Part shown: one piece after another, positions 40,564 through 49,960 of the stretch
Layout: every line of letters begins with the position of its first letter
Position numbering within the stretch: the first letter of the stretch is position 1
NCBI RefSeq assembly: GCF_000002235.5
Contig: NW_022145612.1
Span: 19,172,360-19,236,359 of the forward strand
Direction: 5' to 3'
Length of the DNA: 64,000 nucleotides
Source: Strongylocentrotus purpuratus
Lineage: Eukaryota; Echinodermata; Echinoidea; Camarodonta; Strongylocentrotidae
Program-made: the position numbers and the translations under genes
Notes under the pieces: generated by a model
The model's database searches: none
Seen by the model: the letters and a program-made list of their open reading frames with translations, nothing else
Told to the model about the DNA's origin: nothing

Positions 40564-41122
40564 CATGAACGCTGAACGCTTCGCTGAAACTTCTTTATGT
40601 TGGAAGCACTGGACTGGCCATGCATCGAGTTGCGTTGGTGGCTGTTCTCTCTACACTTTGTTTAAAGTTAAGCCATCGTGCTTAGACTCTTTCTTTAGTA
40701 TGACTTTCCGTTTATATATATATATTGTTAAATCATTGTTGGTATCAGCTTATTCCAATACAATTACATTTTGTTGGCAATCCACTTTATCCCTCAGGAC
40801 TATATGTTAAATAATTGTCTCGCACTGCCTCACGGTTATATTGGGAGCATGTGATTGTATTCGATGAAGACTTGCAGAGCAATTCCTGGCCTATAATTAT
40901 CTTTTCTACGCCCAGCTTTAAAACCTTAATTCTCTTCGGGTGCTTAATCAATTGTGCGTTTTGTTTAATGTTGGTTAAACTTCATGCGTCATGTTGTGGT
41001 GTGCACAAAGCTTCTTATATACGTATCTTACATAATTAAGTTTTGTTTAGTAGTATTTTAGTGTATTTTGTATACTTTTTTAAAAACTTTTGTTTTTTTG
41101 TTTTCGTTTTTTTGTTGTTGAA

Positions 41123-44032
41123 ATGGTACAACAATTTCCATGCGTTCGCTGTAGTAAATGTGTTAAAGCAAATCAGAAAGCACTTCTCTGTACTTCTTGC
41201 CGAAACTGGGTACACATATCATGTTCAGAAATCTCTGTAAAGAGTTACGATGACCCTAATGAGCATTTTATAAATTGGGAGTGTTCAAGATGTCTTTTAA
41301 ACCATCTTCCAAATTATATTGTGAATAATTCAGAGTCCGACGTCGACGATTCTAATAACATAGATCCCTCATGTAAATCTGGTGAAAACATATCTTTAAA
41401 ATATGATCAACTTTCTAGTAAAGGGATTAAATTTGTCCACCTGAATATTGTAAGTCTTTTGAATAATCATGAAGAAATCAAGCAAATCATGTTTGAAAAT
41501 GAAATACAAGTTCTTGCTCTGAATGAGACTAGATTAGACAGCTCTATTGCAGACAGTGAAATGTACATACCCCATTATTCATTACTTCGAAAAGATAGGG
41601 ATAGAAATGGGGGTGGAGTGGCCATTTATGTCCATGAGTCTATTCATAGCAACTTAGTTAGTCATGATTCTCTTGAACGTTTAGAAGCATTGTGCATAAA
41701 AGTTTGTTTGAAGAACACGAAGCCAATTATTTTTGTAAACTGGTATAGACCACCAAATTCAAAAGTCGAGGTTTTTAATCACTATGAGGACTTTTTGGTT
41801 TTTGCAAATGGTCTCAATGGGCAACTCATTATTATGGGTGACATTAACTGTGATATCACGAAAAAACCTTTTGAAGGAAATACGAAAGTCTATAATCAAA
41901 TAAATGATATATATTGTTTGAAACAGGTAAATGATACATTGTATACAAGAGTAACCGATAGATCCTGCACACTTGTTGACCATATCTTAACGGATTATCC
42001 CGATAAGGTGAAATCGTTTGGTGTTATTAAAAATGGTATGAGTGACCATTACATCAGTTACTTGGTGTGGAAATGTAAACATACTTCCCAAAGTGAAACA
42101 TTTGTATCGTTCAGAAAGTCGAGAAATGTAGATTTAGAAGCTTTCAGGTCTGATTTGCGTAATCAAAACTGGAAGAAAGTAAAAGAGTTTAGTGATATAA
42201 ATGATGCAGTTAGTGAATGGGAAAAGTTGCTGTTAGAAGTAGTTAACAAACATATACCATTAAAGACAAGACGAGTGAGAAAAAAACCCTCCCCATGGAT
42301 GAATAATGAAATACTTACTTTAATGAAAAAGAGAGATAAAGCAAAACTGAAAGCCAAAAAGAGAAACAGTGATGACTTATGGAAACTGTACAAACGCATG
42401 AAAAATAAAGTTACCACCGAGATAAGAAAATCCAAACGTAAACACATATGTGATAAACTGTCTGAAGTCACCAATAGAAATGAATCTTGGACAACACTCA
42501 AAATTTTAATGGGTAATTGTAATTCTTCTAACAGCACTTTTCCAAAAAAAAATTCAAGTGTAATAGCGAATGAGTTTAATAACCACTTTGCAGATATAGC
42601 GACAAATGTATGCACAAATAACACAAGGGCTAATAACCGGCTTTATGCCCATGGTGAAAAGGTTTCTGACAGAAAATTTAAATTTGTTAATGTATCTCAA
42701 TATTATGTCTTGAAACAAGTAATGTCAATGAAAACAAAAAAGTCCGTCGGGTTAGACGAAATTTCTATGTATATTCTTAAAGAGTCAATATCTGAAATGA
42801 TTGAATCTTTTACCTTTTTAATCAACAAATCTTTATCGGAAGGGGTTGTGCCTGACAAATGGAAAGTCGCAAAAGTAATACCAATACACAAGAAAGGAGA
42901 TAAACTTGATTTCAATAATTATAGGCCGATCTCACTGTTGCCTTGCGCCTCTAAAGTTATGGAAAGAGTCGTTCAGCGACAATTGCTTGATTATTTAAAG
43001 TGTCATTCCTTGCTCTCCCAAAATCAGTCAGGTTTTCGACCAAAACACTCCACCGTGACAGCACTAGCCGCAGTCACAGATGATTGGTTTTACTCTATCG
43101 ATAAAGGTAATTACGTTGGAACAATTTTCGTAGACTTGCAAAAAGCATTTGATATGGCTGATCACCTAATCCTTGTATCTAAACTTGAATCTATGGGTGT
43201 AATTGGTGTAGAATTACAATGGTTCAAACACTATTTATCAAACAGAAGAATAAGAACTTCCGAAGTAAATAATGTCCTTTCTGATGAAAGATTAACTACG
43301 AAAGGTGTGCCGCAAGGTTCTTTGCTGGGGCCCCTGTTGTTCATTATTTTTATAAATGACATCAATTCTGCTTTCAACACCTGCAAGGTCCATTTTTATG
43401 CAGATGATACAGTCATTTATTATTCACATAAAAATCCAAAAGTGGTGGAAACTGTTTTAAATAAAGAAATTAATAGCCTTGATGCGTGGATGAATAAAAA
43501 CAACTTAAAGGTCAATTACGACAAAACTGTATGCATGTTACTAGGAACACATAACATGCTTAAAAAACAACCGCTTTTGAATATCAAAATCAAAGAACAA
43601 CAGTTGTCCCAAGTAAAGAGCTTTAAATATCTCGGTGTACATGTGGATGAAAAATTAAAATGGGATGTTCACATTAAACAGACGTGTAACAAACTAAGTA
43701 AAATGGTTAGTTATTTATGTAGACTAAGACAATTTGTGAATATGTCTGAATTGAAATTAATCTATAATTCCATCATATTACCGCACTTTGATTACGGGGA
43801 TGTAGTATGGCAATCTGCCTGCAGTAACAGTTTAATACAACTCCAAAAAATTCAAAATAGGGCCGGTAGAATCATACTTAAAGTTAACCCTTATTCGCAT
43901 ACTTCTACCAGTCAAATTCATAGCTGTCTTGGTTGGCAAATGATACGTGAAAGGCAACAAATCCATTTATTACTCCTAACTTACAAAACATTACATAACA
44001 TGACCCGCAGCAACAATTATCGTTGCAGCTGA
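41123..44032 (+). CDS. LINE ORF2: PHD finger + AP-like endonuclease + reverse transcriptase
   Basis: 969 codons from ATG 41123, the first ATG in the frame. Residues 7-57 form a C4HC3 PHD-type zinc finger: C-x2-C, C23-x2-C26, then x4-H31-x2-C34, and W52-x-C54-x2-C57. Residues ~100-310 are the APE-type endonuclease: FVHLNIVSLL (~101), LALNETRLD (Glu kept, usual SETW altered), WYRPPNS, IMGDINCDI (~238, GDIN for GDFN) and GMSDHYIS (~306). The reverse transcriptase has NNYRPISLLPCASKVMERVV, FVDLQKAFDMADH (motif A, ~669), GVPQGSLLGPLLF (~728) and HFYADDTVIYYS (catalytic YADD, ~757). The C-terminus has FKYLGVHVDEKLKW and HFDYGDVVWQSAC. No stops or frameshifts. PHD fingers bind histone tails or other proteins, so chromatin targeting is a reasonable inference. 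They are known in some CR1-type elements. Confidence 0.95.
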   Translation: MVQQFPCVRCSKCVKANQKALLCTSCRNWVHISCSEISVKSYDDPNEHFINWECSRCLLNHLPNYIVNNSESDVDDSNNIDPSCKSGENISLKYDQLSSKGIKFVHLNIVSLLNNHEEIKQIMFENEIQVLALNETRLDSSIADSEMYIPHYSLLRKDRDRNGGGVAIYVHESIHSNLVSHDSLERLEALCIKVCLKNTKPIIFVNWYRPPNSKVEVFNHYEDFLVFANGLNGQLIIMGDINCDITKKPFEGNTKVYNQINDIYCLKQVNDTLYTRVTDRSCTLVDHILTDYPDKVKSFGVIKNGMSDHYISYLVWKCKHTSQSETFVSFRKSRNVDLEAFRSDLRNQNWKKVKEFSDINDAVSEWEKLLLEVVNKHIPLKTRRVRKKPSPWMNNEILTLMKKRDKAKLKAKKRNSDDLWKLYKRMKNKVTTEIRKSKRKHICDKLSEVTNRNESWTTLKILMGNCNSSNSTFPKKNSSVIANEFNNHFADIATNVCTNNTRANNRLYAHGEKVSDRKFKFVNVSQYYVLKQVMSMKTKKSVGLDEISMYILKESISEMIESFTFLINKSLSEGVVPDKWKVAKVIPIHKKGDKLDFNNYRPISLLPCASKVMERVVQRQLLDYLKCHSLLSQNQSGFRPKHSTVTALAAVTDDWFYSIDKGNYVGTIFVDLQKAFDMADHLILVSKLESMGVIGVELQWFKHYLSNRRIRTSEVNNVLSDERLTTKGVPQGSLLGPLLFIIFINDINSAFNTCKVHFYADDTVIYYSHKNPKVVETVLNKEINSLDAWMNKNNLKVNYDKTVCMLLGTHNMLKKQPLLNIKIKEQQLSQVKSFKYLGVHVDEKLKWDVHIKQTCNKLSKMVSYLCRLRQFVNMSELKLIYNSIILPHFDYGDVVWQSACSNSLIQLQKIQNRAGRIILKVNPYSHTSTSQIHSCLGWQMIRERQQIHLLLLTYKTLHNMTRSNNYRCS

Positions 44033-44540
44033 ATATGGGCAACCAGCCGTATATTTGTATTTGTATATGATTATTTTTTATACGGAAATAAAAACAACAA
44101 CAACAACAAATTCGCAAATCATGTGAATTATAAAATAAATTGTGTAATGCAAGTTGTGAAAAAGAGTAAAGTGGAGGATCATTCTCACATGTTTTATTCC
44201 CCAAGCAACATGAATACCGCTTTTTCCAGGCTCTCTTATGTTGCCTTGATCCATTTTTGTCTCTCCAAGAATTGTTTAAACATTTTATATTCATATTCCT
44301 ATAATTTGAACAGGCCTACAATACGCAGATTAATAAAAGGGGCGACACCATGTCATCTTTAAGGGGGAAATGTCTCAAAAATCTGACAGGCAAAGAATAT
44401 AGTTCTTAATTTCTGAGTGTTCTGTGTAACAAAATAGGGGCAGCCGAGGGGATTACCCCCCCCCCCCCCCCTGTACTACAGTATTGAATAGGCCTACATA
44501 GGTTACGGTCTTAACAAAAGGGAAATAAAAATGTGAGATT

Positions 44541-44551
44541 CTACGATTTTA
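44541..44551 (-). other. Expected splice-donor position of EGF relic, no donor present
   Basis: Immediately 3' of the last EGF cysteine (minus strand) the sequence reads taaaatcg; there is no GT donor where an EGF exon would normally end, supporting decay of that exon. Confidence 0.4.
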
Positions 44552-44658
44552 GCAAAGATCTCCAATGTAACCGGTAGGACAGATGCATCAGAATTATTCC
44601 ATATCATCATAGCAAGTTCCTCCATTATTACATGGTGAATTAGCACATTCATTGTTCA
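44552..44658 (-). pseudogene. Decayed EGF-like domain exon
   Basis: After an intact-looking acceptor (cattctttttcag at 44659), phase 1, the minus strand reads NNECANSPCNNGGTCYDDME, stop, F, stop, CICPTGYIGDLC. All six EGF cysteines and the G-Y near the end are in their normal places. Two in-frame stops (TAA, TGA) lie between cysteines 3 and 4, and no splice donor follows. The TGA occupies a position usually held by Arg and may have come from CGA. This is a host exon that has lost function recently enough to keep its pattern. It is on the strand of the receptor gene to the left and may be a lost ectodomain exon of that gene, but the link is inference. Confidence 0.75.
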
Positions 44659-45003
44659 CTGAAAAAGAATGAAATATAATAATTTCGTTGTAAAAGAATG
44701 ATAGAAGAAGACTGTGTGGGGTATTACAAAAAATAGTGCTCACTTTTAGTGCTCCCCCCCCCCCCCCCCATATGGAAACGTTTGCTTGTATTTGTCTCAT
44801 AAAAGAATTTGATCACGAACTGACTCCCGCACGGTGTTGAGTGCTCAGGGGTCATAGGCCACTGGCTTCATCAGGCAGGTAGTTCCATTATGTGAATGGG
44901 TAAATTAACTATTACAAAAAGAGGGGACACATTACATTGTACAATAGGGACACACATTGTTTTTATTGTGCAGAACATACTCTTTTATTGACTTACTTAT
45001 TGC

Positions 45004-45303
45004 ATGGAACTATAAAACCAAAATGCATTTTGTATTCTAACAATTGGAGTACAAAGAATAATAACAGGTGAATGAAATGCATAAACAGCACAAACGCCTG
45101 GGGAGGAAGCATTCATAAATTTGAATACATATAGTTGATAAACGACTCCGATGAAACTATAAAACCAAAATGAAATTTGCGTTCTGGCAATTGGAGTACA
45201 AAGCATGATAGTAGGTGAATGAAATGCTTCAACAGCAACACAAACACCTGGGAAGCTAGGAAGCATCCATAAATTTGAATAATTTAGTTGATAAACGACT
45301 CCG
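45004..45303. repeat. Two-copy tandem duplication (~150-bp unit)
   Basis: Units 45004-45150 and 45151-45303 share aactataaaaccaaaatg, caattggagtacaaag, ggtgaatgaaatgc, cataaatttgaata and gttgataaacgactccg. The translated minus frame repeats accordingly and is not a known protein. Confidence 0.88.
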
Positions 45304-46989
45304 CATGTGGACGTTTGTTGGAGCAGAAAGCAGTGGATTCTTAACAACACGAACCCATTTAACAGAATGTCGGAACGTTAATTAAATTTGGCGCGGTTGA
45401 AAAATGCATCTTTCTACCCTGCGACTTTAATGGTACGATCCAGTAAATTAAAACAGTAAAATGGGTCTTATTTTAAAATTACTCATTAAACAAAACCCAA
45501 AACTTCAGTGATATCAGAAAAAATATGTTATATCTTACTAATAATTAAAAAAAGATGTATAAACATTGTGAAAGTGTCGCATTTTACGATAAAAGATACC
45601 GATTTAGCGAATATGACGTCATTAGTGCGCTTGCATCAGGGAATTCAAGGTCAAAATGTCAATTCAGACGCTGATAAGTTATTGGTCGAGCCTTTTTGTT
45701 TCCTTTATTCCGACAAAATTATACAATCAATCAAAATAAGTTTGATACCAGAAGAAAGCTAACGATTAGTATTTTCATTAACCGCTTGCCCCAAAGTCTC
45801 TTGACCACAGTGAAACGAGTGAGAGCTTGCGAGAGCGGCCAAAGTGTGATTGAAACTCGCTATTTGCTCTTCTCCAACGCAAAAAGAGACGACATTGTGC
45901 TGGATAAATGTATTTTTTCCGACAAAAGTACAGAAAATTTGCATAATATGGTCTTTTTATATTATACTTTATGAAATGTTACCCGAGTGACTTCCGGGCG
46001 CCCCAATGCTGGAAAGAAACGCACATTTTAGAAAACTTCACTTTTTCATGGAAAAATGCATTTTGTTCTATGCACGCAAGTCAGATTGAGCGGATGATAC
46101 AACGTTTCCATATGCCCCCCCCCCCCCCCCCCACTTATCTGAATAGTTTCTCACGAGTTGGGCCCATCCATCGTCGCCGGTTGGACTGGTACCTGGGTAG
46201 GAGAACCGGATAAATGGGCTAACTGTACGTGAAATCGTTGTTCATCTAATGATACTATGATTCTATCGGCTTTTACCTAACGGTCGGGTCGCGGCGCTAG
46301 TCGTCATGATGGTTGTATCAGGGGACAAATTAAAAACGGTTCCCTTGCTGAATGATTTCCCCAATTCCAGGCCTTCAGATACTCATGTAAAGAGTTCAAG
46401 CGAAAAAGAACTAATGAAGTCTAACAGTTGCGAGAAGTTGGAGCCTTTTCTTCAACTAGATACTATTCTAATACAAAAATAAAAAAAATAAAAATAAAAA
46501 AATAAATAAAAAAACAATCAAATCAAATCAAATCATATAACATAGTAGGTAATAGTGCTATCCATTCACTTTCGTTCTGATAAGAATATCCCCGGTCGTT
46601 TTTTTATAGCGGAATATAGCGGAAGAAAACTTCTAAAAACAATAAACGAAGTGACTACAAACAAATGAATTAGGCGTTTACAGATAATTTGAATTATAGA
46701 TATTAATATAGTTAAAGTAACGTAATTACTAATAGGTCGTTTTTACTTGACTTCACCTTTGACGAAGTTTCTCCGTAATAAGCGATCTTAAATGTTTGAA
46801 TATTCCATATTCACCAGCACAGAATTTTTTGTTACCAAAATAGTCAGAATAGTGACCAAAGTCAATTACGATTATGTTGATGCAATAGCCATCATTTTTA
46901 TTAAAATTTGACCCACGATTTTTTTTTAAGGGGGGGGGGGGGGCTTGGGGTAGTTTAAGTAGTTAAAGTAACAATAATATAAAGAACGA
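45304..46989. other. Unassigned sequence with simple repeats
   Basis: Contains C/G homopolymers (46117-46132, 46931-46944), an A-rich (AAAT)n tract (46480-46530) and several short frames without recognisable domains. No exon or RNA gene is seen. Confidence 0.45.
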
Positions 46990-47215
46990 TATTAATAGTA
47001 ATAATAATAACAATACTAGTAATGACGAGAAATTTGGTGGTCTGCTATCAAATCTGGTTGACATTGATCTTGTTGAGAACTGTCGCAGCTACAACAAATC
47101 AAAATTTGGAAGAAAATCGATCAATATTTACAGAGTTACAATCCATTTTCCATTAATATGCTGACGACATAACATGCAACTTCGTGTTTTGAGTTCCAAG
47201 CCCATTACACTTATA
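46990..47215 (+). repeat. Partial copy of the dispersed repeat seen at 59.2-62.2 kb
   Basis: Shares tggttgacattgatcttgtt, cagctacaac, gaaaatcgatcaatatttac, acaatccattttccat and cgtgttttgagttccaag with 61480-61640. It stops at 47215, exactly at the Helitron end. Confidence 0.75.
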
Positions 47216-47504
47216 CTAGCTGTTTGCGCCCGTTAAACGGGCGCTCTTTGCTGTGGCAGCCATTTTGCGTTTGTCTCGGCCACACATCCATGGGGCGCTG
47301 CTACAGGAGCTAGTACGCGAAAAAAATATGAACATGTTTGATTGTTTGCGTCCATCTTGCGTACCCCTTTGAGTCCCTCAGGGTATAGTAATGTAGGCCA
47401 GCGTACGCTCAGCGTAGTTGGTACGCAACTCTACAACCCTACACTAATTAGTGACGTGCCAGTGTCACAAATAAGGTACTTAAGATATGCCCATCGGTTC
47501 GGCC

Positions 47505-47705
47505 CCTTTAACCCCGTGGACCCCACGCCTACACTCAACTCGCTTAGATCTACCTGACCCCCCCCCCCCCCGTCCCCCCACAACCCGTGGACCCCACGCC
47601 TACACTAAACTCGCTTCGATCTACCTGATCCCCCCCCCCCCCCACAACCCGTGGACCCCACGCCTACACTCAACTCGCTTCGATCTACCAGACCCCTCCG
47701 TTTGA
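47505..47705. repeat. Minisatellite inside Helitron C, three ~70-bp units
   Basis: Each unit is accc(c)gtggaccccacg, cctacac(t)caactcgctt and gatctacc(t/a)ga followed by a C run. A longer relative of the same unit is duplicated in Helitron B (55195-55400). Confidence 0.85.
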
Positions 47706-48357
47706 AAAACGTCTCTTTGGGCCTGCATGTAACATGTAAGATGCAGATTTTTTTTCTGTCTCCTCCCCCCCCCCTCAACGATTGTATGGCACTTCGGCCT
47801 GCACGCTGTTGTGTTAACGTGTAGGCCTACTTCAATGAATGGATAGACATAAATAGTCTCACGGATGGATAGATATAATATTGGCATGTTTGGCCCTCCA
47901 TAGTCTCTTCGACTCTGAATAGCTCACTCACTCACTCACTCAGTTGAGCAGCCCAGCGCAGCTGGAGTGCACAACATACTGTATGCGTACGGCAGAGCTC
48001 TTGCAACTGAACGATATTTTTCTCTGATTTTCTTGTGAAAACTTTCCTTTAATAAATTAAAATCAAAATTTAGTGAACATGGCCAGAATAATAACAAAAT
48101 AAGCTTTGATTTTATACCTCCTATACTATATAAAAATCGCGGCAATAATAATGGAAATAGGGGGAAATAGGTCTCCAAGTTTGGACGTGGACGGGATAAT
48201 TGATTTCATCATGAAATAATTAAGCTAATGAATATCAAATAAAGACTTAACTCATTTAAATTTTATTTATTACATTTTAATTAAAATTTTAAAAATGGTA
48301 AAGTTTACAAAATCTAAAATATATAAAACAAACACAGGGAAGGAAAAAAACAAACTT

Positions 48358-48445
48358 TTGTCGGGGGCGGGATACGAACCCGTGCGTGCAAAAGCTGCCT
48401 GCGAATTGAACTCAACCGGCGCATCAGACCACTTGGCCATTTTAA
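48358..48445 (-). tRNA. tRNA-Leu/Ser-like pseudogene or SINE head inside Helitron C
   Basis: The minus strand has a good A box (tggccaagtgg at 48439-48429), a long class II-type variable region, a B box (gggttcgtatcc, 48381-48370) and a T-arm cgggttcgtatcccg. The 5' acceptor strand (gttaaaat) does not pair with the 3' side (ccccgac), so a working tRNA is unlikely. RNA polymerase III promoter activity is possible. Confidence 0.45.
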
Positions 48446-48779
48446 CTTCATGCTAAGGTATGAAATCCGTACCGCCCAAATAGGACATGCGGACGCATCG
48501 ACGACCTCGACGACGACCGGGACGTCGCACCGCGCGGGGACGTGGCCCAAGCTCGAGATTGAGACGCCGTCCCTCCGCCCGGCAGGGACCGGGGGCGGGC
48601 GGGAGGGGAGATTTGGAACGCCAAAAATTGAGCCGAAGGACCCCCCTCGACGCCTTAGAGTATTATTATACAGATATTTCAATTCTTGCTTCTCCATGGT
48701 AAACATGGTAGGGGTGAAATAAGAATACAAGGGCAATGGGCAAAGCAATGGAAAATTAAGGATCATTACAATAATAGAG

Positions 48780-49090
48780 GGAGAACTAGAACTAGAGGCT
48801 GGAAAAGGAGAGGATAAGAGAGAAGGAAAAAAAGAATGGCAAAGGCAGAGGCCGGGATACAGAGCAAGAGAATAAGGGGGAGACAAGGCAAGAGAGGTAG
48901 AATGAGGCAAGGCAAGAGAGGGAGAGGGAAACGGAGAGAGGGATAGGGTGAACGTGTAGAGAGAGGGAGAGAGAGAGAGAGGGGGGAGAGAAAAAGAGAA
49001 CGTGAGATGCAAAGACAGGCCTAGAGAAAGAAAGGGCAGAACAAGAGAGAAGAAGGGAAACAGAACAAGAGAAAGGAGAGAGAGAGATGC
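48780..49090. repeat. Long purine-rich (polypurine) tract
   Basis: About 300 bases that are overwhelmingly A and G on the plus strand, with (GA)n cores. The complementary frame translates as Ser/Leu/Pro repeats and is not a gene. Confidence 0.9.
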
Positions 49091-49589
49091 AATTGAGAAC
49101 GATGTCTTCAATATTTCTAACATAAATAATCTCTTTAATTACGATCATGAAAGTGTACCCATGATGATAACATGATAATGTTCATGAATACGATAATGAC
49201 GATATTAAGGGTTGTTTTACAATCAGGGTACACAATGACAAAATCTCACTTTGATGGCCCTTAAAAAAAACAATCCACAGCCAAGGAAAATCTTCCTTGC
49301 TCAACTATTTTGCACTGGTAGATAAACCTACAACAGCGAAGAAATTGTTTGAAACATGCAACTACTTTTCAAAATATGTAATTATATGCCATTTTTTCAC
49401 ATTTTTGATGTCTTATTTCATTTCTTGCAAAGTTAGAACATGTGCATGTCTGACAAACGTACCCCAAAAACATTATCAACTATCATAAGTAACTTTTCCT
49501 ACGAGTCTATGTAAGATCTGAATTGGGTGTAATATTTTGGCAAATCTACAAATTTCGACTTTGCACCAAAAATGAGGTGCAAAATTGGT

Positions 49590-49960
49590 CAAAAAATGTC
49601 CTCTCCGAAACCAGCGTTATAATTTAAAGTAAGACCGCACTCAATTAGTTATTTTTTCCTCTTTGAAAAGAGCCACTAATATCCTACCAAATTATGATAT
49701 TAACTTTTCCCATACTTACTCAGTTTTGGGCAAATGCGCGTTTCAAATTTGTTTGTCAGGGGTGTGTCAAAAAGTGTCCTCTCCGAAAAAGTGACATTTT
49801 TTATCAGCACTCCTTCAAGAAGAGCCACATTTTGAAACCAACTTATGTTATTAGTAGACCTAACATTGTTTAATCATGTGAAATAGATAATGTTTAGTTT
49901 GTTTAATATTCACACTGATTTTGAAGGTGTCAAACAAAATGTCCTCTCCGACCAATAATC
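49590..49960 (+). repeat. Diverged ~170-bp tandem units with a conserved gtcctctccga core
   Basis: Cores at 49598, 49775 and 49940 are each preceded by a gtcaaa(a/c)a stretch. Between them tttgaaaagagccact and caagaagagccacatt correspond. Further cores: inverted at 50294, direct at 58222 and 58556. Confidence 0.7.

Larger units (their letters stand above)
39370..44112 (+). mobile_element. LINE with intact ORF1 and PHD-finger ORF2 (CR1/Crack-like)
   Basis: The order is 5' UTR (start not precisely defined, between 39367 and ~39420), ORF1 (39621-40337), an inter-ORF region with a tandem duplication, ORF2 (41123-44032), a 60-bp 3' UTR, and an (AAC)n tail at 44092-44110. Both ORFs are open throughout, so this copy looks young and potentially complete. 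It is antisense to the receptor gene. No target-site duplication could be confirmed, since the 5' edge is unclear. Confidence 0.92.
47216..48674 (-). mobile_element. Non-autonomous Helitron C
   Basis: On the minus strand it starts tctgtataataatactctaa, matching the start of Helitron B (tctataataataatacgcta). It ends with a 7-bp stem hairpin (gcgcccg...cgggcgc) and aaacagctag. The flanking bases are A before TC and T after CTAG, the standard Helitron A/T target. The middle (47340-48196) is homologous to Helitrons A and B in inverted orientation, including three tandem ~70-bp units (47505-47705) built on gtggaccccacgcctacac. No Rep/helicase ORF is present. The 3' hairpin differs from that of A and B. 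Confidence 0.85.

Noticed and set aside
44997-45350. 117-codon frame with an internal repeat, considered as a repeated-domain protein
   Set aside because: The repeat is a DNA-level tandem duplication; no splice sites or conserved cysteine pattern support coding.
48314-49148. A 269-residue minus-strand frame rich in Leu and Ser that looks membrane-like
   Set aside because: It is the complement of the polypurine tract plus the Helitron C 5' region; the apparent hydrophobicity comes from CTCT-type repeats.
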